Shown here piece after piece: positions 24,937 through 35,272 of a DNA stretch of 64,000 nt. This DNA comes from HyVt-477 sp965224605 (GTDB lineage: Bacteria > Pseudomonadota > Gammaproteobacteria > Thiotrichales > Thiotrichaceae): the NCBI GenBank assembly GCA_965224605.1, contig CBDCZP010000004.1, forward strand, positions 62,001-126,000, in the 5' to 3' direction. Each line of letters starts with the position of its first letter. Position 1 is the stretch's first letter. A program made the position numbers and the translations under genes. The notes under the pieces were generated by a model. It ran no database searches. It saw only the letters and a list, made by a program, of their open reading frames with translations, and had not been told where the DNA came from.

Positions 24937-26148
24937 TCACTTGTCGCTGGTATTTTCAGGGTTTGTCCAGATCCCGGGGAGCGTGAGTCCATAGCCGTCT
25001 TGTTCGTGACTATGTTCATCCGAGATGCTGGTGAGCCAGAATCCTTGTGCATCAAAACTTCCTGATTCTTTTTCAAACCAGTAAACGGTTCCGGCGGGGG
25101 CAAGGCGTTTTAGGCTACGCATACCTTTGCCTTTTTTGCTGTTGTGCTTTTCACCTGTAGCTGCCATATCCCAACTGATACCTGCTTGCCATCGGGGCAC
25201 AGAAACGGCTTTTAGTTTGAGTTTCATATTGCGGAAAGTACCTTGCATGGTTGTTTCGTCCAGCCAGTCTGGGAGGTAGCCTTTTTTGAAAATGGCGGGG
25301 GTGACCAGTATGAGGCGAAAGTATTTAGCGGTAGCAAGAGTCGCGCTCAATTCTTGCGGGCATTCGGGGATGAGTTTTTCGTTTTTCTGGATATGTCCCA
25401 AACGGGATTCGCCACCAATGGTTCGGTAATCATCAGGGATTTCTTCCTGAAAGGCACAGGCTATACCATATTCGGCTGCTTCCCAGCCCCATTCTTTTTT
25501 ATGGGTTAAACGGGTTTTACGTTGCCGTGAAAAATCCAGTCCAGCGGTTTGAAACAAGTGCCCTGGTTTGGCCGTATGGGTTGTAGCGTCGATGCTGACA
25601 TGGGTGCGGGTTTCAATGGGAAGGTTTTGGATGCCTTGATCTTTTGCAGATAGTTCGCAAACTGAGTCATCTTTTAGCCAATCCAGCATGTTGTCAAAAT
25701 GCCAGAATTTAGGGCTGTCTTTGGCGGGTTTGCCTTTATTATCGTTACTCAGAAATACGGGTAATAATCCGTCTGGCAGATCGGTACCTTCTTCCATAGT
25801 TTCTGTTGCATCATCTATGTTCTCTGGTTTCAGGCGATATATTTTATTGCCACTTTCACCATCGTTAAGACAAATAGAGTCCGCAGGGGCTGGAAATAGC
25901 AATGTTGTAACACTATTTTCTGTACAGGTTAGCATCGGGCCATAAACAGCCTTCTTTTTGATTTTAGCTATGTCTTCTGCTTTCGTATAATCAAGATTCT
26001 CGCTTTCTGCCCAGGCTGTTCGTAATGCACCTGCCAGTGTGGAAGGGAGGGGGAAGGGTAGCGTATCGGCAATATTGTCTTCTGTACCAAAAGGTTTGCC
26101 ATCACGAAATATGAGAGGTGATTTGGGGGTGATGTGATAGTTAATCAT
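24937..26148 (-). CDS. cmr3: type III-B Cmr3
   Basis: A 403-residue Cas5-like subunit that holds the crRNA 5' handle: MINYHITPKSPLIFRDGKPF (RDGKPF is diagnostic), PFPLPSTLAGALRTAWAESE, and TRTHVSIDATTHTAKPGHLF, then IGGESRLGHIQKN. Its start overlaps the end of cmr2 by 4 bp. Unlike cmr1, cmr2 and cmr4 it is intact over 1.2 kb. Confidence 0.93.
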   Translation of the reverse strand: MINYHITPKSPLIFRDGKPFGTEDNIADTLPFPLPSTLAGALRTAWAESENLDYTKAEDIAKIKKKAVYGPMLTCTENSVTTLLFPAPADSICLNDGESGNKIYRLKPENIDDATETMEEGTDLPDGLLPVFLSNDNKGKPAKDSPKFWHFDNMLDWLKDDSVCELSAKDQGIQNLPIETRTHVSIDATTHTAKPGHLFQTAGLDFSRQRKTRLTHKKEWGWEAAEYGIACAFQEEIPDDYRTIGGESRLGHIQKNEKLIPECPQELSATLATAKYFRLILVTPAIFKKGYLPDWLDETTMQGTFRNMKLKLKAVSVPRWQAGISWDMAATGEKHNSKKGKGMRSLKRLAPAGTVYWFEKESGSFDAQGFWLTSISDEHSHEQDGYGLTLPGIWTNPENTSDK

Positions 26149-27979
26149 ACTTGCTCCTCATGCTCGCTTTCACCAGCTACTTTCCCTGCTAGTTTGTAGG
26201 CTTGTGCTATGCGGTAGGTCATAATGAGTTCATCGGCGGTTTGCTGTAGTCCTTTATTTGCTGCCCGGTCACAGACTTTGGCAATCCAGTCTTGTTTGAT
26301 GTGTTCACCCTCTTTGGTACGTTTACGTTGCATAATGCGTTCGGTTTCTCCAGCAATAAATGATTTATGGCTTTCATCACACCAGTCAAAGGCGATAGCT
26401 GTTTCACGCAATTGATAACCAGCCTGTCTTGGAATGAGTCCTTTGTTGTGCGCATGAATCCATTCTTCCAGAATGGCTCCTGCACTTATTTTTTCGTTCT
26501 CATAGTTCCATTTTTCACGGAAGCTGATCGGTGCGCCAGAGCGAGGCTGAATGATGGACAGCTAGTGCGTTTTTTTTGTTCGTCACTGGGCAAATCATTG
26601 CTTTTTGCCAGCTTCTCAGCTTGGCGCGCAAGGTGTAGTTGTTTTGGCATGGGGTTCATAAAATGACTGATACCTAGTCCAACACTCAGTGTAGGAATAG
26701 TCTTGGTAGGAATGCCGTCAATTTCTTGCATGGTTTCTTTGAATGTCACCAGCTAACTCACGGCTGCATTCAATCGCAGTGTGCAGTGGCAACAGGGCAA
26801 GCACATCATCACCACCCGCATAAACACAATGTCCCTGATGTTTTCTTATAATGTCAGGGACTCCTGTTGCAAAGTTTGCCAAGGCTTTTGATATGTTTTG
26901 ATGAGCAGGAAGGGCTTGCATTTTATCCAGCAGTTCGCCCATGCGATCACCATCAGCAGCTAGAATTACCATATAGGGTGAGGGTTCGCCGTGTTTTTTT
27001 GTGGAGTTCAGCATTTTTAATTGCTTTTTCCAAGTCATCAAGTAAAACCAGCGCTTGTTTTGATTCTGCATCTCCTTTTTCTTTTTCCAGTTTGTTTTGT
27101 TCTGCTTTTCGGCGAAAGGGATACAATAGTTGTCCATCAAAAGGGAAGTCTTTATAGGCTTGTTTATTTCCGTTAACGCGACTGCACAGACCCGTGCTGA
27201 CCAGTTTTTCAAATATGTCTTTAATGTCCTGCGTGATTGCATCATCTGGTAGCCCACACAACCAGGGTTCAACTGCAAGCCGTGAAATGGGGGTAAATTG
27301 TTCAGGTTTTTGTCCTAAACGTTTAACGACACCTGGACAATCCAGATATTCACCTGCATTAAGTCCTGCTTTTCTTAATGACCAGCGTTTAAGCTTGTCA
27401 AAGTTAATGACGTTTTCACGCAAACCATCCAGTGAGGATTTTGGAATGCCGTTTGTTGTGATGGGGTTTTTGATAAAAATTACGAGTGTTTTTACGGGCA
27501 TTGAGTAGCTGATCTAAACGCTTGCGACGTTCTTTATAGTAATCTGCCTGATTTGTCTCTTCGTATATTACCCATGAGCCATAGAGTTCCAGCACGTCAT
27601 CGACTTGAAGATTCCATAGCGCATCAACTATTTTTACTTTTCCTTTAGCGTTTTCAGCAAAGTACAACCAGCGTTTTTTTTGCAGCTTCCCTTAGCCTTT
27701 TTTAATATTTGATCAGAATCGTTTGTTGTTACTTTGATTAGTATTTTATTGCCTACATTGAAGATGCCTTCTTTGAATTCATTTATAGGTTCTAAATCCT
27801 TTATATTCTTCGGGTTAGGAAAAATAAGTTCTGCTCCCTCATCAGCAAAGGATTTTGCGGGCTGCCTTGGAAATTTCTGATAGCAAGAATGATCCAGACC
27901 ATAAATCACGAGTACGTCGAGCAGCAGCTATAAAATCCTGAACAGGGCCGATGGCGAGGGTAATGAGGTAATCCGGCAT
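26145..27979 (-). pseudogene. cmr2: type III-B Cas10/Cmr2, multiply frameshifted
   Basis: Starts MPDYLITLAIGPVQDFIAAA and continues LWSGSFLLSEIS, the Cmr2 N-terminus. About seven indels interrupt it, near 27854, 27677 (A8), 27477 (T/A5), 26997 (A7), 26750, 26573 (A8) and 26556. Fragments in order: SFADEGAELIFPNP; RWLYFAENAKGKVKIVDALW; RKNTRNF; GIPKSSLDGLRENVINFDKL; VILAADGDRMGELLDKM; the cyclase motif YAGGDDVLALLP; SVGLGISHFMNP; and SGAPISFREKWNYE to the end. The Palm-domain GGDD for cyclic oligoadenylate synthesis is retained. I see no N-terminal HD nuclease motif. As read it cannot make one polypeptide. Confidence 0.9.
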
Positions 27980-29368
27980 TTTTTATTTCCCCCTCTTTTT
28001 CAAAGTAGTTCATAAAGGCGGTTAGGGCATCTGAGCCGTTGTTGTCAGTGATGGGTATTACGTCTTTGGCTTTTTGAGTGTCCCACCATTGGTTTGGAGA
28101 AAGATCTCTTGGTAAATTCCTGTTTCTTGAACTACCACTATTCTTTAATCTTAAATTTAGGTTGTTAAGATGTGAGTGTGGCATTAGCAAAGCTATAGCC
28201 TGATACTTTCCATCACCTGTAGCCATTGCCTTCAAGACAATAGGGCTGGACATGCGAGTACCTTCTTCAATTGAGTCATTATTTTTGGAAAAATTGGAAT
28301 TAGTTCTGTTTTTTCTGGTGGGGCATCGTTTACAAAGTCAAAAATAATTGGCAATCCAAAACTCGCTCGTGGAAAGCTTTTTTTAGCTGGATGCTCAGGG
28401 TGATGGCCATTTGGCCATGGTCTCCCAACCATTTCTCTGATTGAATCAGGCTCTGGCCAGTTACTACGACTAGGATATGATTTTTGAATATTATCATTGG
28501 CTTTTTGCTGGTTTTTTATTTTCCTACCAATACCGCTGATTTTATGATCTTGATTTGGATTTCTATTGTACTGAAACTCTACTTGTCTAAAGTGATGTAA
28601 TTTACCTACAGCTTTATTCCAAGAGTCCATAGCCGAGGTTGCAGAAATAGTCTTTAAATCACATCTATACTCAGTGACATCACTATATTCCAGAGGCTTG
28701 AAATCAACTTCATCACCATTGCTATTTATGGTCTTAAGTATTTCAACAGACCCTAAGCCCCTGCGAGTTCTTGCACCAATACCACCAAAACAAACCCACC
28801 AGCGAATAGACAGGAGAATAGAATCCCATGCATCTTCAGATAAATGTTGTAGTGAAATAGTTAAGGTAAAAGTGTATCCAGCTTTAATCAATTTATGATT
28901 TTCATCATTTTGAATAGCTGAAAAAAGCGCGTAACCAATACCGTTATTATGACCAATTATGTCTTTTGCTGTTGTTATCTGCTGACTTGTTGTGGGTTTT
29001 GCATCTACTTTAATAAAGACCTTACTAGAAAAATCTTTACCTTTTATGAGCCGCTTCTTTAATTCCTTTGTATCTCCCATACCTCCCCATATCTCTCTCT
29101 CCGCTTCAAAAAGTGCTTTGTCAGACAGAGGTGAGTCTTCACGGTTAGTAGCTAGAAACCGCCACCAATAACGTAATTGTCCACGAATGGCAGAAGCTCG
29201 AATTGGCATGTTGTCATCGGGTTCGCCAGCCTTGACGCCACCACCATAGATAGGCGTAATTATCTTTACGTTATAAGTAATGGATTGACGCTTGTCTTTT
29301 TCAGTTACTTCTTCTGGTGGTGATATGTCTGGAATACGGACTCTCATACGGTTTCTCCTTGTTGACAA
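27906..29368 (-). pseudogene. cmr1: type III-B Cmr1, one frameshift
   Basis: RAMP subunit at the 3' end of the crRNA. The first 378 codons include YNVKIITPIYGGGVKAGEPD, IRASAIRGQLRYWWRFLATN (the diagnostic RGQLRYWWR) and CFGGIGARTRRGLGSVEI, and stop at 28232 after an out-of-frame tail. The C-terminal part resumes in another frame as IEEGTRMSSPIVLKAMATGD to AFMNYFEKEGEIK, whose stop (27906) lies inside cmr2. Adding one A to the A5 run at 28282-28286 would join FPK to NNDSIEEG. Overlaps cas6 by 25 bp. Confidence 0.88.
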
Positions 29369-30183
29369 TCCAATTCATATTTCCCCAACCCAAAGCTGGT
29401 TTTCCCACCAATATGCAACCATTCTCCCAACTTGAGATACTCCATAAAAGGTTGTAACTCGCCCGTATAGCTAACATCACCCATTAACCCACCAAACTTC
29501 ATCCATTTCTTTTGGCGACCTGAAAAGCGATCCCAGTCATCCCATTGAATGGTATTGGATTTAATTTTGATATTTTGAGATTTGCTTATTAATTCTTGGT
29601 AGGTGTTCATGTCGATTGTTTGCTCTGCATAGGCTTTTTCCAGTGTTTTTAGTCGTCCTAAGAGTCTTGTCATAAGGAGTTGAAAATCAGGAGTCTGTTT
29701 GTAGAGTCGGTTGTTTGCTTTAAGCCGTAATCGGGTAGGGAGGTGTAAGGTGATTAGTTGGCTATTGGATGTAGAGGGGGAGGGCTGGAATGTTGGTTGT
29801 GATTTGCTGATGTCGATGATTTTATATTTTCCTTGTTCATATCCTAACCCCATTTCCATGCCTAAGTACTCAATCGCTGCTTGGGCTATTGCATAGTGTT
29901 GGGTGGCTTCCCCAAACATGGTGAGTTCGCAGTGGAATTGATGTCCTTTGGGGTATCTTTCAAGTTCGTCTAATGGAGGCAAGATGATAAAGGGTTTAGG
30001 CCAGTCTCCATTGCTGTTGGTGTTTGGTTCGAAGAAATAGCGATACCAGGTAGGGGAGATTTTCATGAGGGCATGGCCGAAACCGCCGTGAAAAGTGGAG
30101 CCTTTATAAGCGGGTAGGGTGATGTTGTCGATAGCTTCTAGTGTGAAGCGGTATTTGCTGAGTAATAACTTATCGTTAAGCAC
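29344..30183 (-). CDS. cas6: Cas6 crRNA endonuclease
   Basis: A 279-residue Cas6 that would cut pre-crRNA in the repeat, leaving the ATGAAAAC handle. Start GTG at 30183. Features: YRFTLEAIDNITLPAYKGST, FHGGFGHALMKI, MGLGYEQGKYKI, and the C-terminal glycine-rich loop GGLMGDVSYTGELQPFMEYL to HIGGKTSFGLGKYEL. It is the first gene of the cmr operon and is separate from RT-Cas1. Intact. Confidence 0.9.
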   Translation of the reverse strand: MLNDKLLLSKYRFTLEAIDNITLPAYKGSTFHGGFGHALMKISPTWYRYFFEPNTNSNGDWPKPFIILPPLDELERYPKGHQFHCELTMFGEATQHYAIAQAAIEYLGMEMGLGYEQGKYKIIDISKSQPTFQPSPSTSNSQLITLHLPTRLRLKANNRLYKQTPDFQLLMTRLLGRLKTLEKAYAEQTIDMNTYQELISKSQNIKIKSNTIQWDDWDRFSGRQKKWMKFGGLMGDVSYTGELQPFMEYLKLGEWLHIGGKTSFGLGKYELDCQQGETV

Positions 30184-30354
30184 TTTTGCCCTGTAAGAAG
30201 TGGATTTTTATGGGGGACTATGGCTTATAATAGTAGATTTTGTGTTTGATTTCTATTGGATATTTCTATTTGTCTGCAAATAAGTACCGTTTGTTTTTTT
30301 ATGTTTCCTCTACATTTTGATTCGGTAGCTTTTTACCTAGAATTTTAATGAGTT

Positions 30355-30545
30355 CTATGAATACTTGCACAGTCTCTTTAGCTTAGCCAAGGGCTTGATA
30401 AAAAACACTATGGCGAGCCTGAAGGCTCACCTTCCGAATAGCATTGGACAGGCCTGATTGCTAGGATGGTGTGAGAAATGGAATTTCTGGATAGCGTTCC
30501 CAAATGGAAACTTGGGAACGAGGATATACGGAAGGCAGAGCCTCG
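30355..30545. repeat. composite repeat remnants upstream of cas6
   Basis: The 380-bp gap between cas6 and the peroxiredoxin gene holds no gene but pieces of three repeat families. AATACTTGCACAGTCTC (about 30359-30375) is the terminal repeat of the 43127-43256 element. GGCGAGCCTGAAGGCTCACC (about 30413) is the palindromic repeat also found at 43260-43310. TTCCCAAATGGAAACTTGGG (about 30500) is a hairpin whose relative lies near 44655. Confidence 0.6.
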
Positions 30546-30563
30546 TAATTAGAGTTGAATGGA

Positions 30564-31229
30564 TTATAATTCGGCTTCGCAGTAATACCAATCGGTACAG
30601 TATTTTGTATTTTTTTTGTACTTCATTGCAGTGTCGAATGATTTTGGTGTTGGCAATAAAACTTTGCTTTCAGGGGTCCAGCCTTCTGGTGTTGAGACGC
30701 CTCTGGCATCACTGGTTTGAATCGCTGTTACTAGGCGGAGCACTTCGTTGACTGAGCGTCCGTTGGTCATTGGGTAATAAAGCATAGAGCGTAAAATGCC
30801 TTTGTCGTCAATAACGAAGACACAGCGAACGGTAGAGGTATCACTAGCGGCGGTTTGGATCATTCCATATGATTTTGCTATTGCCATTGAAATATCTGAA
30901 ATGATAGGAAATGGAATTGCTATATTGAATTTTTCTTGAATATTTAACATCCACGCGATATGCGATTGAGGACTGTCGATAGAAAGTCCTAAAAGTTCAC
31001 AGTTTAATGCTTGAAAGAGTGGGTAGCTTTTAGCAAATGAGATGAACTCGGATGTACAAACGGGTGTGAAGTCTGCTGGATGTGAAAAAAGAACTAACCA
31101 TCTTCCCAGAAAATCTTTAAGTGATATTGTGCCGTGTGTGGTTCTTGCATTGAAAGGTGGTGCGGGTTTATTCAATTGTGGGAAAGGAATGTACTCGACC
31201 GTGTCTTTTGTTTTCAATGTGATCTCCAT
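30564..31229 (-). CDS. peroxiredoxin (1-Cys Prx6-like)
   Basis: A 221-residue thiol peroxidase: FPQLNKPAPPFNARTTHGTI, and the peroxidatic site FSHPADFTPVCTSEF (PxxxTxxC). Downstream come GLSIDSPQSHIAWMLNIQEK, RCVFVIDDKGILRSMLYYP and NGRSVNEVLRLVTAIQTSD. The C-terminal arm GWTPESKVLLPTP is typical of Prx6 proteins. It is divergent from metH, separated by 281 bp in which I see no clear regulatory element. Confidence 0.92.
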   Translation of the reverse strand: MEITLKTKDTVEYIPFPQLNKPAPPFNARTTHGTISLKDFLGRWLVLFSHPADFTPVCTSEFISFAKSYPLFQALNCELLGLSIDSPQSHIAWMLNIQEKFNIAIPFPIISDISMAIAKSYGMIQTAASDTSTVRCVFVIDDKGILRSMLYYPMTNGRSVNEVLRLVTAIQTSDARGVSTPEGWTPESKVLLPTPKSFDTAMKYKKNTKYCTDWYYCEAEL

Positions 31230-31510
31230 TGTTATTACCAGTGTTGTGTCCCTAGCAGCCCTAGATGTGCTAGCTATATTAGGGAGTATGTTAGAGAGGT
31301 TGTCGGTACTAGTAAAAATTAACAGGCGAATGGCTCTGGAAACCTTTATTCAGGGGGATAGGCAATAAAGTTTCTAATCGAGAAACGCACAAAAAACTAC
31401 TTGTCCCTAGATAAGATCAACGAGGGGAATTAATAGAGCCTAAGCGGATACTAATGCTAACAAGCTGTGATAGACTTCCCCCTCTTTTATTCAACCACTT
31501 CTGATTAAAC

Positions 31511-34500
31511 ATGCAAGCTATTCAAGAACCTCAAGAACGACTGCAACAGGCTCTTCAAAAAAGAATTTTAGTGCTTGATGGCGCTATGGGAACAATGATT
31601 CAACGACGCAAGCTGGAAGAGGCTGATTATCGTGGTGAGCGCTTCGCTGATTGGCCTTCAGATGTCAAGGGCAATAATGATTTATTAGTGTTATCTCAGC
31701 CACAGATTATTCAACAAATTCACGAAGAATATCTCGCTGCTGGTGCGGATATCTTAGAGACTAATACGTTCAATTCGACGCGTATTGCGATGGCTGATTA
31801 CGACATGGAAGATTTGTCGTATGAGATGAATGTTGCTGCGGCTAAGCTGGCACGTGAGTCTTGCGATAAGTACAGCACGGACGATAAGCCACGTTTTGTG
31901 GCGGGTGTGTTAGGGCCTACTAACCGTACTGCTAGTATTTCTCCTGATGTGAATGATCCTGGTTTTCGTAATGTCAGTTTTCAGGAGCTAGTCGATGCGT
32001 ATGTGGAGTCTACTAAAGCCTTAGTTGAAGGTGGTGCTGACATCATCATGATCGAAACTATTTTCGATACGTTGAATGCTAAGGCTGCTGTTTATGCGGT
32101 TAAACAAGCGTTTGATGAGATCGGAGAAGAATATCCGATTATGATTTCGGGGACGATTACGGATCGTTCTGGACGAACTTTGTCGGGGCAAACCACAGAG
32201 GCTTTCTACAACTCGCTAAACCATGCGGAGCCAATTTCTTTTGGTTTGAACTGTGCATTGGGGCCTGACTTGTTACGTCAATATGTCCAAGAGTTGTCGC
32301 GTATTTCTAATTCCTTTGTATCTGCTCATCCAAATGCAGGTTTGCCTAATGAGTTTGGTGAATATGATTTAGACCCTGATGGCATGGCCGAACATATTAA
32401 AGAATGGGCTGAAAGCGGATTTCTTAATATTGTTGGTGGTTGTTGTGGATCGTCACCTGATCATATCAAGGCGATTGCTGAAACCGTTGCAAACATTGCT
32501 CCTCGTGTTATTCCCGATTTACCTGCTGAATGTCGTTTAGCAGGGCTTGAACCCTTTAATATTAGCAAAGATAGTTTGTTCGTGAATGTCGGTGAGCGTA
32601 CTAACGTGACGGGTTCTTTACGGTTTAAACGGCTGATCAAAGAAGAAGATTACGATACAGCACTTGAAGTGGCATTGGATCAGGTGAATGCGGGCGCGCA
32701 AGTCATCGACATTAACATGGATGAAGGCATGTTGGAGTCCAAAGAATGCATGGTGCGTTTTTTGAATCTGATTGCCTCTGAGCCTGATATTTCTCGTGTG
32801 CCGATTATGATTGACTCCTCTAAATGGGAAGTCATTGAAGCGGGTCTGCGTTGTATTCAGGGCAAGGGAATTGTGAACTCGATTTCTATGAAGGAAGGCG
32901 TTGATAACTTCTTGGATCAGGCTCGCTTGATTCGACGTTACGGCGCAGCCGTGATTGTGATGGCGTTTGACGAAGTAGGGCAGGCGGATACGCGTGAGCG
33001 CAAGGTTGAAATTTGTACCAACGCTTATAATTTGCTGACCAAAGAAGTCGGTTTCCCTCCTGAAGATATTATTTTCGACCCGAATATTTTTGCGGTGGGC
33101 ACGGGCATTGAAGAGCACAATAACTACGCAGTTGATTTCATTGAAGCGACAAAAGATATTACTGATACATTACCTCATGCGATGATTTCGGGCGGTGTCT
33201 CTAATGTGTCGTTTGCTTTCAGAGGAAATAACCCAGTGCGTGAAGCGATTCATGCGGTGTTTTTATACCATGCAATTAAAAATGGTATGGGAATGGGGAT
33301 TGTTAATGCAGCGCAGTTAGCTATTGTTGATGATTTGCCCAAAGCCTTACGCGATGCGGTTGAGGATTTAGTCTTAAATCGTCGCGAAGATTCGACTGAA
33401 CGCTTGATGGATATTGCCGCTAACTATGTGGGTGATGGCAAAGTTGCCGAGAAAAAAGAAGATTTGGAGTGGCGTGAGCTACCTATCGCTAAACGTCTGG
33501 AACATGCGTTGGTTAAGGGCATAGATGCGTTTGTTATTGAAGATACAGAAGAAGCGCGTGTGGCTTTGGGAAGACCCATTTTTGTGATCGAAGGGCCATT
33601 GATGGATGGCATGAATGTGGTGGGTGATTTGTTTGGTGATGGCAAAATGTTCTTGCCACAAGTGGTTAAGTCAGCCCGTGTCATGAAAAAAGCAGTGGCT
33701 TATTTAATGCCTTATCTGGAAGCAGAAAAGGGCGGCACAATAGAGTCCAATGGCAAAATATTAATGGCAACCGTTAAGGGTGATGTACACGATATTGGTA
33801 AAAATATCGTGGGCGTGGTGTTGCAATGTAATAACTACGAAATCATTGATATGGGGGTAATGGTGCCCACTGATGATATTTTGCGCAAAGCTAAAGAAGA
33901 GAATGTCGATATTATCGGTTTGTCGGGACTCATTACTCCTTCGCTTGATGAAATGGTCAATGTGGGCAAGGAAATGGAGCGTCTGGGAATAGAGTTGCCT
34001 TTGCTCATCGGTGGTGCGACGACTTCAAAAATACATACGGCTGTTAAAATTGATCCTGAATATCATGGCGCGGTTATTCATGTGGCAGATGCTTCACGAG
34101 CTGTAGGCGTGGCTAGTAAATTGTTGTCAGAAGAGCATAGAGATGAATTTATCAAAGGCTATAAAGATGAATATGAGGCGTTGAGGATTAAGCGTGCAGC
34201 AAATCAACGTGTCAAAAAATCTTCGATGTTAGCGGTTGCTAGGGCGAATAAAGTGCCGATTGATTGGTCTGGACATCAACCTGTGAAACCTGTCTATCTG
34301 GACAAGTCGCAAGATGGTGAAGGTTTTGACCGTAAAGACTTTACTGTGAGCCAATTGGATTCCGGTGGCGTGATTGTACAATTTGATGATTATCCTCTGG
34401 AAGATATATTAGAACGCATTGACTGGACGCAGTTTTTCAGAAGTTGGGAACTGGCGGGGAAATTCCCGGCTATTCTGACGGATGAGGTGGTGGGTGAAGC

Positions 34501-35266
34501 TGCCACAAAGTTGTATGAAGAGGCTTTGGTATTGCTTGATACTGTCGTCAAAGAGAAATGGATTACAGCAAAAGCAGTCTTGGGTTTATTCCCTGCAAAC
34601 TCAGTTAACGACGATGATATTGAGTTGTACACCGATGAAGGCCGCGGCACGGTAAGAATGGAATTACATCATATTCGTCAACAGCTTGATCGCGGTGGTC
34701 GTCGGCCTAATTTCTGTTTGGCTGATTTTGTTGCGCCTAAAGACAGTGGTGTCAACGACTGGTTAGGTGCATTTGCAGTCACGGCTGGTGTGGGCATAGA
34801 ACCCCATTTAGAGAAATTCCGTGCTGAACATGATGATTACAATGCTATTTTATTGGAGGCATTGTGTGATCGCTTTGCCGAAGCAATGGCTGAACGTATG
34901 CATGAGCGTATGCGCAAGGAATTCTGGGCTTATGCGGGTGATGAAACGCTGTCAAATGCAGACTTGATCAAAGAGTCCTATCAGGGGATACGTCCTGCAC
35001 CGGGTTATCCTGCTTGCCCAGATCATACCGAGAAGGCTTTGCTGTGGGAGTTATTGGAAGTGGAAGCGCGTATCGGCATGACTATTACAGAGTCTTACGC
35101 GATGTATCCTGCGGCATCGGTCTCCGGCTGGTATTTCTCGCATCCAGAAAGTGCGTATTTTGGTACGGGTAAAATTCAAAAAGATCAGGTTGAGGATTAT
35201 GCTAAACGCAAAGGCATGAGTATTGAAGATACTGAAAAATGGTTATCTCCCATTTTGGGGTACTGA
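31511..35266 (+). CDS. metH: cobalamin-dependent methionine synthase
   Basis: A 1251-residue full-length MetH. In order: homocysteine-binding domain (LVLDGAMGTMIQRRKLEEAD, zinc cysteines in IVGGCCGSSPDHI), pterin-binding domain (FVNVGERTNVTGSLRFKRLI), cobalamin-binding domain with the axial histidine in VKGDVHDIGKNIVGVVLQ near residue 760, and the AdoMet activation domain (RPAPGYPACPDHTEK, SYAMYPAASVSGWYFSHP). It makes methionine from homocysteine and 5-methyl-THF. The 3.7-kb frame is intact. Confidence 0.97.
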   Translation: MQAIQEPQERLQQALQKRILVLDGAMGTMIQRRKLEEADYRGERFADWPSDVKGNNDLLVLSQPQIIQQIHEEYLAAGADILETNTFNSTRIAMADYDMEDLSYEMNVAAAKLARESCDKYSTDDKPRFVAGVLGPTNRTASISPDVNDPGFRNVSFQELVDAYVESTKALVEGGADIIMIETIFDTLNAKAAVYAVKQAFDEIGEEYPIMISGTITDRSGRTLSGQTTEAFYNSLNHAEPISFGLNCALGPDLLRQYVQELSRISNSFVSAHPNAGLPNEFGEYDLDPDGMAEHIKEWAESGFLNIVGGCCGSSPDHIKAIAETVANIAPRVIPDLPAECRLAGLEPFNISKDSLFVNVGERTNVTGSLRFKRLIKEEDYDTALEVALDQVNAGAQVIDINMDEGMLESKECMVRFLNLIASEPDISRVPIMIDSSKWEVIEAGLRCIQGKGIVNSISMKEGVDNFLDQARLIRRYGAAVIVMAFDEVGQADTRERKVEICTNAYNLLTKEVGFPPEDIIFDPNIFAVGTGIEEHNNYAVDFIEATKDITDTLPHAMISGGVSNVSFAFRGNNPVREAIHAVFLYHAIKNGMGMGIVNAAQLAIVDDLPKALRDAVEDLVLNRREDSTERLMDIAANYVGDGKVAEKKEDLEWRELPIAKRLEHALVKGIDAFVIEDTEEARVALGRPIFVIEGPLMDGMNVVGDLFGDGKMFLPQVVKSARVMKKAVAYLMPYLEAEKGGTIESNGKILMATVKGDVHDIGKNIVGVVLQCNNYEIIDMGVMVPTDDILRKAKEENVDIIGLSGLITPSLDEMVNVGKEMERLGIELPLLIGGATTSKIHTAVKIDPEYHGAVIHVADASRAVGVASKLLSEEHRDEFIKGYKDEYEALRIKRAANQRVKKSSMLAVARANKVPIDWSGHQPVKPVYLDKSQDGEGFDRKDFTVSQLDSGGVIVQFDDYPLEDILERIDWTQFFRSWELAGKFPAILTDEVVGEAATKLYEEALVLLDTVVKEKWITAKAVLGLFPANSVNDDDIELYTDEGRGTVRMELHHIRQQLDRGGRRPNFCLADFVAPKDSGVNDWLGAFAVTAGVGIEPHLEKFRAEHDDYNAILLEALCDRFAEAMAERMHERMRKEFWAYAGDETLSNADLIKESYQGIRPAPGYPACPDHTEKALLWELLEVEARIGMTITESYAMYPAASVSGWYFSHPESAYFGTGKIQKDQVEDYAKRKGMSIEDTEKWLSPILGY

Positions 35267-35272
35267 TTGCAG

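Noticed and set aside
31230..31510. Possible SAM, SAH or cobalamin riboswitch before metH
   Set aside because: I looked for conserved cores of these switches in the 281-bp gap and found none, so no feature was called.
32618..33118. 166-codon minus-strand frame inside metH
   Set aside because: Antisense shadow of a highly conserved gene with no independent evidence.
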